A DNA stretch of 64,000 bases from Candidatus Dormiibacterota bacterium (lineage in GTDB: Bacteria > Chloroflexota > Dormibacteria > Dormibacterales > Dormibacteraceae): NCBI GenBank assembly GCA_024280995.1, contig JAMXLM010000005.1:1-64000 (forward strand), read 5' to 3'. The position numbers and the translations under genes were made by a program. The notes below the pieces were generated by a model, which did not search any database, was not told where the DNA came from, and worked only from the letters and a program-made list of their open reading frames with translations. Below, piece after piece: positions 1-9,681 of this stretch (the stretch's first letter is position 1; the number at the start of each line of letters is the position of its first letter).

Positions 1-296
1 GCGGGTGCTCGGTGGCGGCGCTGAGCGCCAACAAGAGCAATCCGCAACCGGCGATGACAGGCATCAGCCTGAGCGCCAGCGCCTCCGGCTGCTCGAGCCC
101 CGAGTACTCCTACTACGTGCTCCCGCCCGGAGGGACCTGGCAGAACCCGCAGGGTTACTCGTCAACCGCCACGCTCCCGTGGACGCCATCGTCTCCGGGC
201 ACCTATTCCCTGGTGGTCTGGGTGCGTCAGCACGCAGGCCCGACCACGTCCAACGCGTTCGAAACCTACGCGCTCGCGTCCTTCACTCTGACCTAG
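1..296 (+). CDS. 3' end of a secreted protein carrying the Cys-rich C-terminal repeat domain (5' end outside window)
   Basis: Frame 3 is open from the window start to TAG at 294-296. Translation GCSVAALSANKSNPQPAMTGISLSASASGCSSPEYSYYVLPPGGTWQ...YSLVVWVRQHAGP..FETYALASFTLT matches the repeat domain seen in the next genes. Confidence 0.85.
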   Translation, partial: GCSVAALSANKSNPQPAMTGISLSASASGCSSPEYSYYVLPPGGTWQNPQGYSSTATLPWTPSSPGTYSLVVWVRQHAGPTTSNAFETYALASFTLT

Positions 297-307
297 CGGT
301 TCATGTC

Positions 308-338
308 GCCGGCTCGCTGCTGAAAATGCGCAGCCGGC
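308..338 (+). terminator. possible hairpin downstream of the truncated repeat-protein gene
   Basis: Inverted repeat GCCGGCT (308-314) / AGCCGGC (332-338), 17-nt spacer, just after the stop at 296; no clear T-tract. Confidence 0.35.
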
Positions 339-378
339 TTACAGAAAAGTTCCGAGTTGGCCGGTTCTCGCGGCTAGG

Positions 379-2484
379 ATGCCGCACCCAATGGCGCGCT
401 GGGGAGCGCAATGGCCGCGGTGGTCGGCCGCGATGCTGGTCGCTGGAATCCTCTGCACATCTCTGGTCCTGGGCTCGAGCCGGCACACGAACGCGTCCGC
501 AAATCCGGTGCCCGCGTTCGACCACGTTTTCATCGTCGTGATGGAGAACACGTCGGCTTCGACCATCATGGGCAACACGGCGCAGGCGCCTTACATCAAC
601 TCACTCGCCGGCCAGTACTCCTACTCCAACAACTACTACGGCGTCACCCATCCCAGCCTGCCGAACTACCTGGCGTTGACGGGTGGCTCGACGTATGGGA
701 TCGCAGCCGACTGCGCGGTGGCGACGTGTCCAGTCAACGCTTCGAACATCGCCGACACGGTGGAGGGGGCAGGCAAGACCTGGAAGGCATACATGGAAGG
801 CATGCCTTCTCCGTGCGACACCGCCGACTCGTATCCGTACGCGGTCAAGCACAACCCGTTCGTCTATTTCGACGACATCCGAACCAATGCGTCGCGGTGT
901 CAGAGCCATGACGTGCCGTACGGCCAGCTCTCCAGCGACCTTGCCAGCACCGCCACGACTCCGAACTTCGTCTGGATCACGCCGAACATGTGCGACGACA
1001 TGCATGACTGCGCCGTCAGCACCGGCGACTCATGGCTGAAGGCGCAGATCCCGACGATCCTCGCCTCGCCGGCATTCACTCAGCAGAACTCGCTGCTGCT
1101 CATCACGTGGGATGAAGACGATTACACCGGCTCCAACCAGGTCGACATGCTCGCGGTCGGGAGCCAGGTCAAGCGGGGTTACGTGTCGTCGTCGACGTAC
1201 AACCACTATTCGACGCTGCGAACGATCGAGAGCGCATGGAGCTTGCCCGCGCTCACGACGAGCGGCGATGGCGCCGCCGGCGCGATGTCGGACTTTTTCG
1301 GGGCGCCGCCATGCGGGTTCGGCTCCATCGCCGCCAGCGCGACGTCACCGCAGCCAAGCGGGACCAGCGTTGTCTTCACGGCGTCGGCCGGAGGTTGCGC
1401 CTCCAGCCCGGAATACGAGTTCTGGATCAGCGGTCCGTCCGGCTGGACGCTCGGCCAGGCGTACAGCTCGAGCAACACCTGGCTGATCGACTACACGAAG
1501 ATGCCGGTCGCGGCCACCTACACGATCGATGTCTGGATCCGTAACACCGGGTCGCCGGCGCAGTACGACACGTACGGCCTGATGACCTGGACCATCGGTG
1601 GCTGCAACTACGCGTCGACGACGCAGACGGGCAGCGTCTTCACGACAACCGCCGGCGGCGTCGAATGCACCAGTCCGCAGTTCAAGGTCTGGCTGGTGGG
1701 CAAGGGCCTGCTCTGGACGGTGGTCCAGGACTGGAGTTCGGTCAGCGCGTATACGTTCGACCCGGTGAAGCTCGGCCTGGCTCCCGGCACTTATTCGGTC
1801 GACGTCTGGGTGCGAGAGCAAGGCGCGTCCTCGAACGCCAACTACTACGAGACCTGGGGTCTGGCGACAACGCACGTCGCGGGCGGGCCGTGCGGCGCGT
1901 CGATACCGAGCCTTGCGTCCACGCCGCAGTCACCCCTGATGACGAGGGCGGCGGTGAGCTTCACGGCATCCGGGTGCGGCGCGGGAGCGGCCTATGAGTT
2001 CTGGCTGTATCCGGGGCCTGGTAATCGCTGGCTCGACTTGCAGCCGTACAGCACTTCGCCGACCCTCAGTTGGGATCCGGCGACCCTCGGGTTGGGCGCG
2101 GGCAACTACAGCATCATCGTCTGGTCGAAGGCGGCAGGCTCGAACACGGCCGATTACGACAGCTACGCGATGACCTCCTACGACGTCAATGGCTGCAGCA
2201 ACGAAACCGTGACCGGCAGCCTTTCCGATCCGCAGGCGGCCGGCACCACAGTTCAGTTCACCGCGGCGGCCCAGGGCTGTCCCAGCCCTGAGTATTCGCT
2301 GTGGGTCCTGCCGTCCGGCGGTACGTGGACGAACGTCCAGGGTTACAGCGCCGGCGGCACCTTCAGCTGGGCGGCGCCGGCCCGCAACACCTACTCGATC
2401 GTCATCTGGGCCCGAGAGTCCGGCGGACCGTCGACCGCGACCACCTACGAAACCTTCGGCGACACGAGCTTTACCGGAACCTGA
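379..2484 (+). CDS. secreted phosphoesterase-family protein (acid phosphatase/phospholipase C-like) with four C-terminal repeat domains
   Basis: 701 aa ORF; N-terminal hydrophobic signal; AFDHVFIVVMENTSASTIMGN...APYINSLAG..YSNNYYGVTHPSLPNYLALTGG is typical of PF04185-type phosphoesterases; four ~95-aa repeats follow. Confidence 0.85.
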   Translation: MPHPMARWGAQWPRWSAAMLVAGILCTSLVLGSSRHTNASANPVPAFDHVFIVVMENTSASTIMGNTAQAPYINSLAGQYSYSNNYYGVTHPSLPNYLALTGGSTYGIAADCAVATCPVNASNIADTVEGAGKTWKAYMEGMPSPCDTADSYPYAVKHNPFVYFDDIRTNASRCQSHDVPYGQLSSDLASTATTPNFVWITPNMCDDMHDCAVSTGDSWLKAQIPTILASPAFTQQNSLLLITWDEDDYTGSNQVDMLAVGSQVKRGYVSSSTYNHYSTLRTIESAWSLPALTTSGDGAAGAMSDFFGAPPCGFGSIAASATSPQPSGTSVVFTASAGGCASSPEYEFWISGPSGWTLGQAYSSSNTWLIDYTKMPVAATYTIDVWIRNTGSPAQYDTYGLMTWTIGGCNYASTTQTGSVFTTTAGGVECTSPQFKVWLVGKGLLWTVVQDWSSVSAYTFDPVKLGLAPGTYSVDVWVREQGASSNANYYETWGLATTHVAGGPCGASIPSLASTPQSPLMTRAAVSFTASGCGAGAAYEFWLYPGPGNRWLDLQPYSTSPTLSWDPATLGLGAGNYSIIVWSKAAGSNTADYDSYAMTSYDVNGCSNETVTGSLSDPQAAGTTVQFTAAAQGCPSPEYSLWVLPSGGTWTNVQGYSAGGTFSWAAPARNTYSIVIWARESGGPSTATTYETFGDTSFTGT
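1312..2484 (+). repeat. four tandem ~95-aa two-cysteine domains (protein-level repeat)
   Basis: Domains start CGFGSIAAS, CNYASTTQ, CGASIPSL, CSNETVTG; each has a second Cys before SPxY/F and a GTYxIxVWxR core. Confidence 0.85.
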
Positions 2485-2492
2485 CGGATTGC

Positions 2493-2517
2493 CACTTGAC
2501 AACCCGCTTGTTAAGTG
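2493..2517. promoter_or_regulatory. inverted repeat in the upstream region of the propeller gene
   Basis: CACTTGACAA (2493-2502) / TTGTTAAGTG (2508-2517), 9 of 10 bp complementary, 5-nt loop; contains a perfect TTGACA and the GTTAAGTG motif also found upstream of the gene at 20852. Confidence 0.4.
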
Positions 2518-2540
2518 AGATGTATCGCGCGGGTTTAAAG

Positions 2541-5500
2541 GTGGGGAGGGCCCGACGCCTGGCGTCTGTCTTGGCCGCCGCTTTGGTGGTGGCGGCGTTT
2601 TGGGTAGGCCAGTCGCTGCCCGCATCGGCGAAATCGACGCCGCCCCCGCCGCAGCAGACCGCACCCCACCCACACGCAAGCAAGTCGCCGGCTCTGCGAA
2701 ACCTCCAAACGGCGTCGTCGATACCGTGGGTCTGGCAGGACCCGCGACCGGACGGCAATCCCTTTTTCGCGATCAGCTGCCCGACCACGACGTTTTGCTG
2801 GGCCGGCGGGTACAGCCAGCTGGCGCAGACGGTCGACGGCATGACCTGGACAACTCAACCCGCGGTCGAGACCAACGCCATCAGCTGCGCGGATACGACG
2901 CACTGCGTGGCGGTCGGCGACAGCGGGGAGGTGCTGACCTGGAACGGCACTACGTGGTCCGCGCAGGTCATCAACTCGGGCAACTTCCTCTTAGGGGTGA
3001 GCTGCCCCTCGGCCGGCACCTGCTACGCGACCGGCGCCAACGGCTTCATCTACAAGTCAACCGACGGCGGCGCGACCTGGCCCAATCCGGTCAATGTAAC
3101 GGGCTCCCTCGGTTTCCCACCGTTCTTCGCCATCAGCTGCGGTACGACGATGTTCTGCTGGGCGGTCGGACCCACGGGATTGGAAGCCTGGACCAAGGAC
3201 GGAGTGACCTGGAACCTCGGAACCGCCGGCAGTAACGACCTCTACGGGGTCGGATGCTCCGGCACCCTGGGTTGCGTTGCGGTAGGGCTGAACGGCGTCG
3301 TGGTGACCACGACCGACCCGCAGCTCGGTTTTTCCGTGGGTTTTGAGTCGAGTGCCGCCACTCTTGTCGGAGTCAGCTGCCAGTCGGCGCCGTGCTTCGC
3401 AACCGGCGTCGACGGAAGCGCCTATCTGATGCCTAACTTCGCTACGCCGCGGCCGAATTACTTCACTCACGGGTCAACCGGAGAGAACGGCGGCCTGTTC
3501 GCGATCAGCTGTCCGGCCGCGGCCACCTGCTTCGCCGCCGGCGACTTTGGAACCATCTCGACGACGACCGATGGCGGTAACGCTTGGAACCTGACGGGCC
3601 TCCCCGCCAGTCCCACCGGCATAAGCTGCCCAGGCGCCACGACCTGTTTTGCGGTTGGATCCGGCGGCAGTATTCAGCACACGACGGATGGGAGCACCTG
3701 GGGAGCGCAAGCCTCGAACACCGGATCCTTCCTCCGATCCGTCAGCTGCTCGAGCACCCTTCACTGCGTAGCGGTCGGCGACAACGGGACGATCGACGTG
3801 ACCGTGGACGGGTCGACGTGGACCGTCAAGCCGTCCGGCACCACAAACAGCATCTTCTCGGTCAGCTGCGCTTCAGACCTGGTCTGCTATGCAGTCGACG
3901 GCGTCAACGACTACAAATCCACGGACGGCGGATTGACCTGGACCAGTGCGGCGATTACCGGCGCAACGTCGGTGAGCGGCATCAGCTGCCCTTCCATTAC
4001 CACCTGCTTCGCGTCCGAGGCGACGAGTCCCGGCATCGTACTCAAGACGACCGACAGCGGCGCGACGTGGCCTGTGAGTTTCAACGTCGGAAGCGATCCC
4101 AATGCCGGAAGCAACGCGCCGCTCAGGGCTATCAGCTGCAGCTCGACCAGCGAGTGCTACGCGGTCGGCGACTCCGGCCTGATCGCGACGACCACAGACG
4201 GGGCCACTTGGCGCACGGATTTCGCGAATTCAACCGCCAACCTCAGCTCCGTGAACTGCCCGAGCGCCGGCACGTGCTACGCGTCGGCAAACGACGAAAC
4301 GATTCTGCACACCGCGGACTACGGCGCTGACTGGGACATCCAGATGGGCAGCCGCAACTTCTCGTCGGTGAGCTGCCCCTCGGCTGCGGCGTGCTTCGCT
4401 GCTGCGGCCAGCGGCGTCAGCAAGACGACAACATCGGGTGCGGCATGGACCGTGGAGCGCCCTACCGGGACAACGGCGCCAATCACCGCGTTGAGCTGTT
4501 TCGGCTTCAGCAACTGCGTCGCGGCGGCCCAGCACACCGTGCTCGTCTCCCATGACGGCGGAAACACGTGGACCCAGCATGTTCTCGGTACGACCGATCA
4601 GGTGGACTCTGTAAGCTGCCCATCCGCCAACACGTGCTATGGCGTCGGATGGCCCGGCGCCATCTACAAGACGATCGACGGCGGCTCGACCTGGGTGCTG
4701 CAGACGAGCGGCTTCTACGGCTCCGACAACGTGCTGACGTCAGTGAGCTGCCCAGACACGACGGACTGCGTCGCGGTCGGGATCGGAGGCCTTGCGTTCT
4801 CTACGAGCAATGGCAGCGCGTGGGTGCAGGAGTCGACGAATACGCCGAATAGTCTGTTCGGGGTGAGTTGCGCGACCACCAGCGCGTGCGTCGCGACCGG
4901 CAGCGGCGGCGTTGTCACGGTTAGGAGCTCAGGAACGTGGACGGTGCATTCGTCCGGCACCCTCCAGAACCTGGACGCGGTGAAGTGCGCGACGCTGTCG
5001 ATCTGCTACGCGGTGGGCAGGTCAGGCACGGTTCTCACAAGTGCCACGGGTGGCGCGACCTGGACTGCGAAGACCTCAGGCACGACCAACAACCTGCTCG
5101 GCATCGACTGCTCTCAGCCGACGCGGTGCATCGCCGGCGGCGTCGGCGGGACGGCGATCATCACCACCGACGGCAGCACCTGGGTCCCACTGAACATGCC
5201 GACGCCCAACGCTTTCATCGCCATCCAGTTCAAGGACACGGTGCACGTCTGGATGGCAGGCGGAGGCGGCATGATCCTCGCGATCGCGTCGTGCGCCTCG
5301 GCGACAGTGAGCTCGATCGAGACGTCGCCTCAACCAGGCGGCACGACCGTGCACTTCACCGCGACGTCGAGCGGTCCCTTCTGCACGAACCCGCTGTACC
5401 AGTGGTGGGTCTGGTCTCCCGCCACGGGTTACCAGCTGCGTCAGGCGTACAGCACCAGTCCCACATTCCAGCTGAACACGACGGGAATGGCCCCCGGCAC

Positions 5501-6488
5501 GTACACCATCGACGTCTGGGTCGAGCAGTCGGGTTCGATTCTCGGGACGTTGGGCTACGAGACGTTTGCGCTGCAGTCATGGGTGGTCGGAGGGTGCGAC
5601 TCGGCCTCTGTGACGCCTAACCCAGCTCCGACCACCGGCATCCAGACGTTCACCGCCACGGCCGCCGGGGTGGGATGCACAAGCCCGCAGTTCCAGTACT
5701 GGTTCTACTCGGTAGCCGGTGGCTGGCAGATCATGCGTCCCTACAGCACCGTTCCGACCTTCAGCATCGACACCAGCACCCTTAAAAGCACGACCTACTC
5801 GGTGGACGTGTGGGTCAAGCAGTCGGGCTCCCCGCTGCAGTACGAGACCTGGGCCCTCGGCACGATCCCCAAGGGAGCGTGCGGGACGGGCGCGACCACC
5901 ACGATCGGCTCGGTGCCGGCCTCTCCGCAGGCGGAGGGGACGCCGGTCACGTTCACGACTGCGAGCACCTGCGGGGCGACGCCCTACTACAAGTACTGGG
6001 CGTACCCAGGGAACGGGACCCAACCCGCGTACCAGACCCTCCAGGGTTACAGCACCAATGCCGTCTATTCCTGGAACACGACAGCCGGCTGGAAACCAGG
6101 GACGCAAAGCATCATCGTCCATGTCACGAAGCAGGCGCCGACAAGCCCCACCCAGGCTCCCGACACCTGGGGCCTGGTCTCCTACACCCTCCTCGGCTGC
6201 TCGTCGGCGACGATCGCAGCCTCGCCACCCTCGCCCCAGGAGCTCGGCACCAGCAACGTGACGTTTACTGCCACCGCCGGCGGGTGCAGCAACGCTCAGT
6301 ACCAGTTCTACTACTACCCCCCGGGCGGCCCGTGGGTCAAGGCCCAGGACTGGAGCTCGGCCAATACATACAACTGGAACGAGGCGGGATTACCGCCGGG
6401 GACTTACGCCTTTGTCGTCTACGTCAGGAAGCAGGGCACTGGCAATCAGTTCGACTCGTTTGCGCTGATCAGCTACACGACCAGCTAG
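2541..6488 (+). CDS. secreted multi-repeat (BNR/YCF48-like) beta-propeller protein with four C-terminal repeat domains
   Basis: The ORF track begins at 2301. The likely start is GTG 2541 (alternative ATG 2520): both precede the signal peptide ASVLAAALVVAAFWVGQSLPASA, and upstream DNA aligns with the start of the gene at 20852. About 21 propeller repeats, then four C-terminal domains. Confidence 0.8.
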   Translation: MGRARRLASVLAAALVVAAFWVGQSLPASAKSTPPPPQQTAPHPHASKSPALRNLQTASSIPWVWQDPRPDGNPFFAISCPTTTFCWAGGYSQLAQTVDGMTWTTQPAVETNAISCADTTHCVAVGDSGEVLTWNGTTWSAQVINSGNFLLGVSCPSAGTCYATGANGFIYKSTDGGATWPNPVNVTGSLGFPPFFAISCGTTMFCWAVGPTGLEAWTKDGVTWNLGTAGSNDLYGVGCSGTLGCVAVGLNGVVVTTTDPQLGFSVGFESSAATLVGVSCQSAPCFATGVDGSAYLMPNFATPRPNYFTHGSTGENGGLFAISCPAAATCFAAGDFGTISTTTDGGNAWNLTGLPASPTGISCPGATTCFAVGSGGSIQHTTDGSTWGAQASNTGSFLRSVSCSSTLHCVAVGDNGTIDVTVDGSTWTVKPSGTTNSIFSVSCASDLVCYAVDGVNDYKSTDGGLTWTSAAITGATSVSGISCPSITTCFASEATSPGIVLKTTDSGATWPVSFNVGSDPNAGSNAPLRAISCSSTSECYAVGDSGLIATTTDGATWRTDFANSTANLSSVNCPSAGTCYASANDETILHTADYGADWDIQMGSRNFSSVSCPSAAACFAAAASGVSKTTTSGAAWTVERPTGTTAPITALSCFGFSNCVAAAQHTVLVSHDGGNTWTQHVLGTTDQVDSVSCPSANTCYGVGWPGAIYKTIDGGSTWVLQTSGFYGSDNVLTSVSCPDTTDCVAVGIGGLAFSTSNGSAWVQESTNTPNSLFGVSCATTSACVATGSGGVVTVRSSGTWTVHSSGTLQNLDAVKCATLSICYAVGRSGTVLTSATGGATWTAKTSGTTNNLLGIDCSQPTRCIAGGVGGTAIITTDGSTWVPLNMPTPNAFIAIQFKDTVHVWMAGGGGMILAIASCASATVSSIETSPQPGGTTVHFTATSSGPFCTNPLYQWWVWSPATGYQLRQAYSTSPTFQLNTTGMAPGTYTIDVWVEQSGSILGTLGYETFALQSWVVGGCDSASVTPNPAPTTGIQTFTATAAGVGCTSPQFQYWFYSVAGGWQIMRPYSTVPTFSIDTSTLKSTTYSVDVWVKQSGSPLQYETWALGTIPKGACGTGATTTIGSVPASPQAEGTPVTFTTASTCGATPYYKYWAYPGNGTQPAYQTLQGYSTNAVYSWNTTAGWKPGTQSIIVHVTKQAPTSPTQAPDTWGLVSYTLLGCSSATIAASPPSPQELGTSNVTFTATAGGCSNAQYQFYYYPPGGPWVKAQDWSSANTYNWNEAGLPPGTYAFVVYVRKQGTGNQFDSFALISYTTS
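2740..5280 (+). repeat. about 21 tandem ~40-45-aa propeller repeats (xSC-x5-CxAVGxxGxIxxTxDGGxTW)
   Basis: Counted 20 copies with a Cys pair (AISCPTTTFCWAGG, AISCADTTHCVAVG ... GIDCSQPTRCIAGG) plus one degenerate copy (AIQFKDTVHVWMAGG). Confidence 0.8.
5292..6488 (+). repeat. four tandem ~95-aa two-cysteine domains
   Basis: Domains start CASATVSS, CDSASVTP, CGTGATTT, CSSATIAA. Confidence 0.85.
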
Positions 6489-7643
6489 TTACTGGAGCGT
6501 GAAGCTCGTCATCCCGTAGGTCGCGTACTGGTCGGGCGAACCCTGCGGCCGGACCCAGACAACGATCGCGTAGTTTCCGGGCGTCGACGCCGTCCACGTC
6601 GCGGTGTTCGACGCGCTGAACGACCCGAGAGGAGTCCAGCTACCGCCGGGCGGAAGGACCCAGAACTCGTACTCGGGGGCGGCGCAGCCGGTCGAGGTTG
6701 CGGTCAGCGTGATCGAGGTTCCCGCGGCCTGCGGCGAGGCGGGCGCGGCGGCAAGCGTCGCGGCGGCGCACGTCGTCAGGGTGAACGAGTAGATCCCATA
6801 CGTGTCGTAGGAAGCGGTCGATCCCGACTGCTTCACCCACGCGTCGACCGAGTACGTTCCAGGCTCGTACGCGCCGACGCCGAAGGTGGGCGCCCAGGTC
6901 CCACTGCCAAAAGCCTGCTTCATCTGCCAGCTTCCGGACGGCGGAAGCAGGAACCACTGATAGCTCGGACTGTTGCATCCGGTTGTCGTGGCCGTGAACG
7001 TGCTGGTGCCGCCGACCGGCTGACTGGATCCGCCGCTGGAGGCAATCGTGGCCGGGCTGCACCCGGACCCGACCTGGTAGGTCGCCAGCGCGTAGGTGTC
7101 GTACTGGTTCGGCGAGTTGGTGTCCTTGACCCACGCGGCCAGCGAGTAATTGCCTGCGGGCAGGGTCGATGCCGGGAAGCTCACGGTCGCGCCGGCTGCG
7201 TACGCGCCGGTGTTCTTCCAGACGCCACTCGGGCCGAGGTACCAGAGCTGGCGCAGTGAGCTGGTGCATCCTGCCGGAGTCACGGTGAACGACACGCTGC
7301 CGGAACCTGACTGCTGCGTCGCGCTGGGAGTCATGGCGGCCGACTGGCAGCCTGTCAGGACGAACGGAAGCAGGCCGAAGTTGTCGTAGGCGGCCGTCGA
7401 GCCGGATCCTCGGACGTAGACGTCCAGCGAGTAGGTGCCCAGCTTCAGGCCGGCGGTGTTCCACATGAACGTCGTGCTCGAGGTGTAACCGCCGGAGAGG
7501 TTGACCCACGAACCACCCGGCGGCAGCATGAAGAAGTCGTAGCTGGGGGTGCCCGCGCAGCCGGTGCTCGAGGCCGTCAAGGTGATGCCGGTCCCCACCT
7601 CCGCGGGCGAGGTGGCGCTCGCCGCCAGGCCCGCCGACGAGCA
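6489..7643 (-). repeat. four tandem ~95-aa two-cysteine domains
   Basis: Domains start CSSAGLAAS, CQSAAMTPS, CSPATIASS, CAAATLAAA. Confidence 0.85.
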
Positions 7644-9047
7644 GCTCGGGTTCAAGCGAAACGCCACGATCGCGGTCGCGGCCGGGACGAAGACCATGTT
7701 GTTCGACGCCGCCGGCGTGATGAAGTGATGGACCGAGCCGACGCTGGCCGAGAACCGCTGATTGCCCGTCGCCAGGTCGAGCGCATGCAGCGTGCCGCTG
7801 TTCACATCGACGAACCAGACGGCTCCGCCGGCAACGATCGGCGCGCCCGCCCATCCCGACGAGAAATTCCACAAGCTCGTGAAGCTCTTGTTGTCCGCGC
7901 TCTGCTGCAGCGCGTGGAGGCCGTCCATGCACGGCACGAAGATGTACGGCGCGAAGTAGGCGGTCCCGCCGAAGCTCGACGAGTTGCACGCCGTGCCTCT
8001 GAAGATCTCGCCACCGATATGGCCCATCGCATTCGGGGCGACGAGGAATCCGTCCCCCGTCTTGCCGCTCTGGAACAGGTAGCCGCCGCCGACAAACATC
8101 GGACCCTCTGAGCCGAGGTCGGCGTCAGGGCAGGTGAAGTTCGACATCCAGTCGCTCGGCGCGAAGTAGTCGGTCGGCGTGTTGCCGAGCAGCGCGGGCA
8201 GCTTGACTATCGCATCGTTGAAGTCGAAGGTCGACGGGCAGCCGGAATTACCCGTGGTGTCGTACACGTAGCCGCTTCCGTCGACCGCGGGCCCGGATGC
8301 ACCCCACATCCCGGCCCCGCCGCTCGTAGGCGTCTGGTAGGAAGTGAGTCCCCCGCCGTCCGATTCGCGCACGCTGGCGATGAAGCCGCTGTAAGGTGTG
8401 CAGTCGCCGTCGCGACCGCCGTAGGGCACGTACACGCGACCGTTCGCGATTGCGAGAGCGCCGCGCTCGCCCTGGCTCGCGAAAAGGCCAGGTGGCTCGA
8501 TTCCCACCGAGTAGACGAGGGCCGGGTGAGGAGAGGCGGCGAGGTTGATCGCCCACAGCAGGAAGTCGGGAGAGCCGGCGTTGTCGTACTGGCCGGCGGC
8601 GAAGAACATGTTGGTGGCGGGGTCGATCGCCGGCGTGCCGGTGATGCCGCCGGGCGGGTTGTTCGAGCACGGAAGCGAGGCGGTGAACGGGGTCGCCAGG
8701 TGGATGCTCCAATCGACGTGCCCGGTCGCGGCGTTGAGCTGGAAGAACCAGTCCGCCTCGGTGACTACGTAGACCTCGCCGCCGTACAAGAGCGGCTCGG
8801 CGAAGACATCGCCGAAGCCGGCAAGGCTTGCCGTCCATGCGGAGCTCACGCTGCCGAACGCTGACGAGGACCTGTCCACGCCGTCGCGCGAGATGTCGTG
8901 GTGATACGTGGTCCAGTCCGCGCTGCTGGCAGTGAGGTGAGACCCGGGGAGGTGGGTGACAGGTTGCGCGCCGTCCCGAGCCAGGACGAACAGAGACGCC
9001 ACCAGCACGACCTGGACCAACAGCGCAAAACGCCGTTTTGCTTTCAC
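6489..9047 (-). CDS. secreted PQQ-like beta-propeller protein with four C-terminal repeat domains
   Basis: 852 aa; signal peptide; SADWTTYHHDISRDG...LYGGEVYVVTEADWFFQLNAATGHVDWSIHL resembles PQQ-like propeller blades; four terminal repeats. Confidence 0.8.
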   Translation of the reverse strand: MKAKRRFALLVQVVLVASLFVLARDGAQPVTHLPGSHLTASSADWTTYHHDISRDGVDRSSSAFGSVSSAWTASLAGFGDVFAEPLLYGGEVYVVTEADWFFQLNAATGHVDWSIHLATPFTASLPCSNNPPGGITGTPAIDPATNMFFAAGQYDNAGSPDFLLWAINLAASPHPALVYSVGIEPPGLFASQGERGALAIANGRVYVPYGGRDGDCTPYSGFIASVRESDGGGLTSYQTPTSGGAGMWGASGPAVDGSGYVYDTTGNSGCPSTFDFNDAIVKLPALLGNTPTDYFAPSDWMSNFTCPDADLGSEGPMFVGGGYLFQSGKTGDGFLVAPNAMGHIGGEIFRGTACNSSSFGGTAYFAPYIFVPCMDGLHALQQSADNKSFTSLWNFSSGWAGAPIVAGGAVWFVDVNSGTLHALDLATGNQRFSASVGSVHHFITPAASNNMVFVPAATAIVAFRLNPSCSSAGLAASATSPAEVGTGITLTASSTGCAGTPSYDFFMLPPGGSWVNLSGGYTSSTTFMWNTAGLKLGTYSLDVYVRGSGSTAAYDNFGLLPFVLTGCQSAAMTPSATQQSGSGSVSFTVTPAGCTSSLRQLWYLGPSGVWKNTGAYAAGATVSFPASTLPAGNYSLAAWVKDTNSPNQYDTYALATYQVGSGCSPATIASSGGSSQPVGGTSTFTATTTGCNSPSYQWFLLPPSGSWQMKQAFGSGTWAPTFGVGAYEPGTYSVDAWVKQSGSTASYDTYGIYSFTLTTCAAATLAAAPASPQAAGTSITLTATSTGCAAPEYEFWVLPPGGSWTPLGSFSASNTATWTASTPGNYAIVVWVRPQGSPDQYATYGMTSFTLQ

Positions 9048-9066
9048 GCAGCCGCCGAGATCTTAG

Positions 9067-9681
9067 TCAATCGGCTGGCGGATGACGAATACCAACACCG
9101 ATCACATATGCGTGATGAATCGTGAAGGTGGTCCACGTGACGATGTCGAAGTAACGCACGAACACCGCTCGCAGGTCCCGGGCATCGCGGGGGTGCGAAC
9201 CGCGGTCGTAGCGCCAGAGGAGCCGGCTCCGCAATCGGGATGGCGCGGCAACCGCGTCGAGGAACAAGAAACGTCCGCCTGGCCTCAGCGCGCGGGCCGC
9301 CTCAGCAAACAATCGCTCGAGCTCGGCATCGTCGAGGTGGTGCGAAACCGCCCTGCACAGGACGAGGTCCGCGACCTCGCTCACGATTGGCAGCCGGGTT
9401 GCGTCGCCCTGCACGGCCAGTCCACCGGCGTGCGTGCGGCGGAAGCCGATGAGCTTCGCCTCATCGATGTCGACGACGACGTGGTGTGTGTACTCCAGCC
9501 CGATATCGGAAGCAAGTCCAGTGCCGCCGCCCACGTCGAGCCACCATTCACCGCGGGCGAATCCGTTCGCGCTTTCCCGAAGACGGCGGTTGACCTCGTC
9601 TGCTCCGGTTGCTCGCTGGATGAGGTCGTAAAGCGCCGGATGGGATGCCAGCGAGTGCAGCAGACTTGTGGCGGGCTTCAC
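9067..9681 (-). CDS. class I SAM-dependent methyltransferase
   Basis: WWLDVGGGTGLASDIG ... LVLCRAVSHHLDDAELERLFAEAARALRPGGRFLFLD. Start placed at GTG 9681, overlapping the upstream stop (GTGA); the longer ORF to 10011 is antisense-like read-through. Confidence 0.75.
   Translation of the reverse strand: MKPATSLLHSLASHPALYDLIQRATGADEVNRRLRESANGFARGEWWLDVGGGTGLASDIGLEYTHHVVVDIDEAKLIGFRRTHAGGLAVQGDATRLPIVSEVADLVLCRAVSHHLDDAELERLFAEAARALRPGGRFLFLDAVAAPSRLRSRLLWRYDRGSHPRDARDLRAVFVRYFDIVTWTTFTIHHAYVIGVGIRHPPAD

Noticed and set aside
1930-2679. Minus-strand ORF spanning the gap between repeat-protein genes
   Set aside because: Low-complexity antisense product crossing a recognised stop and promoter region.
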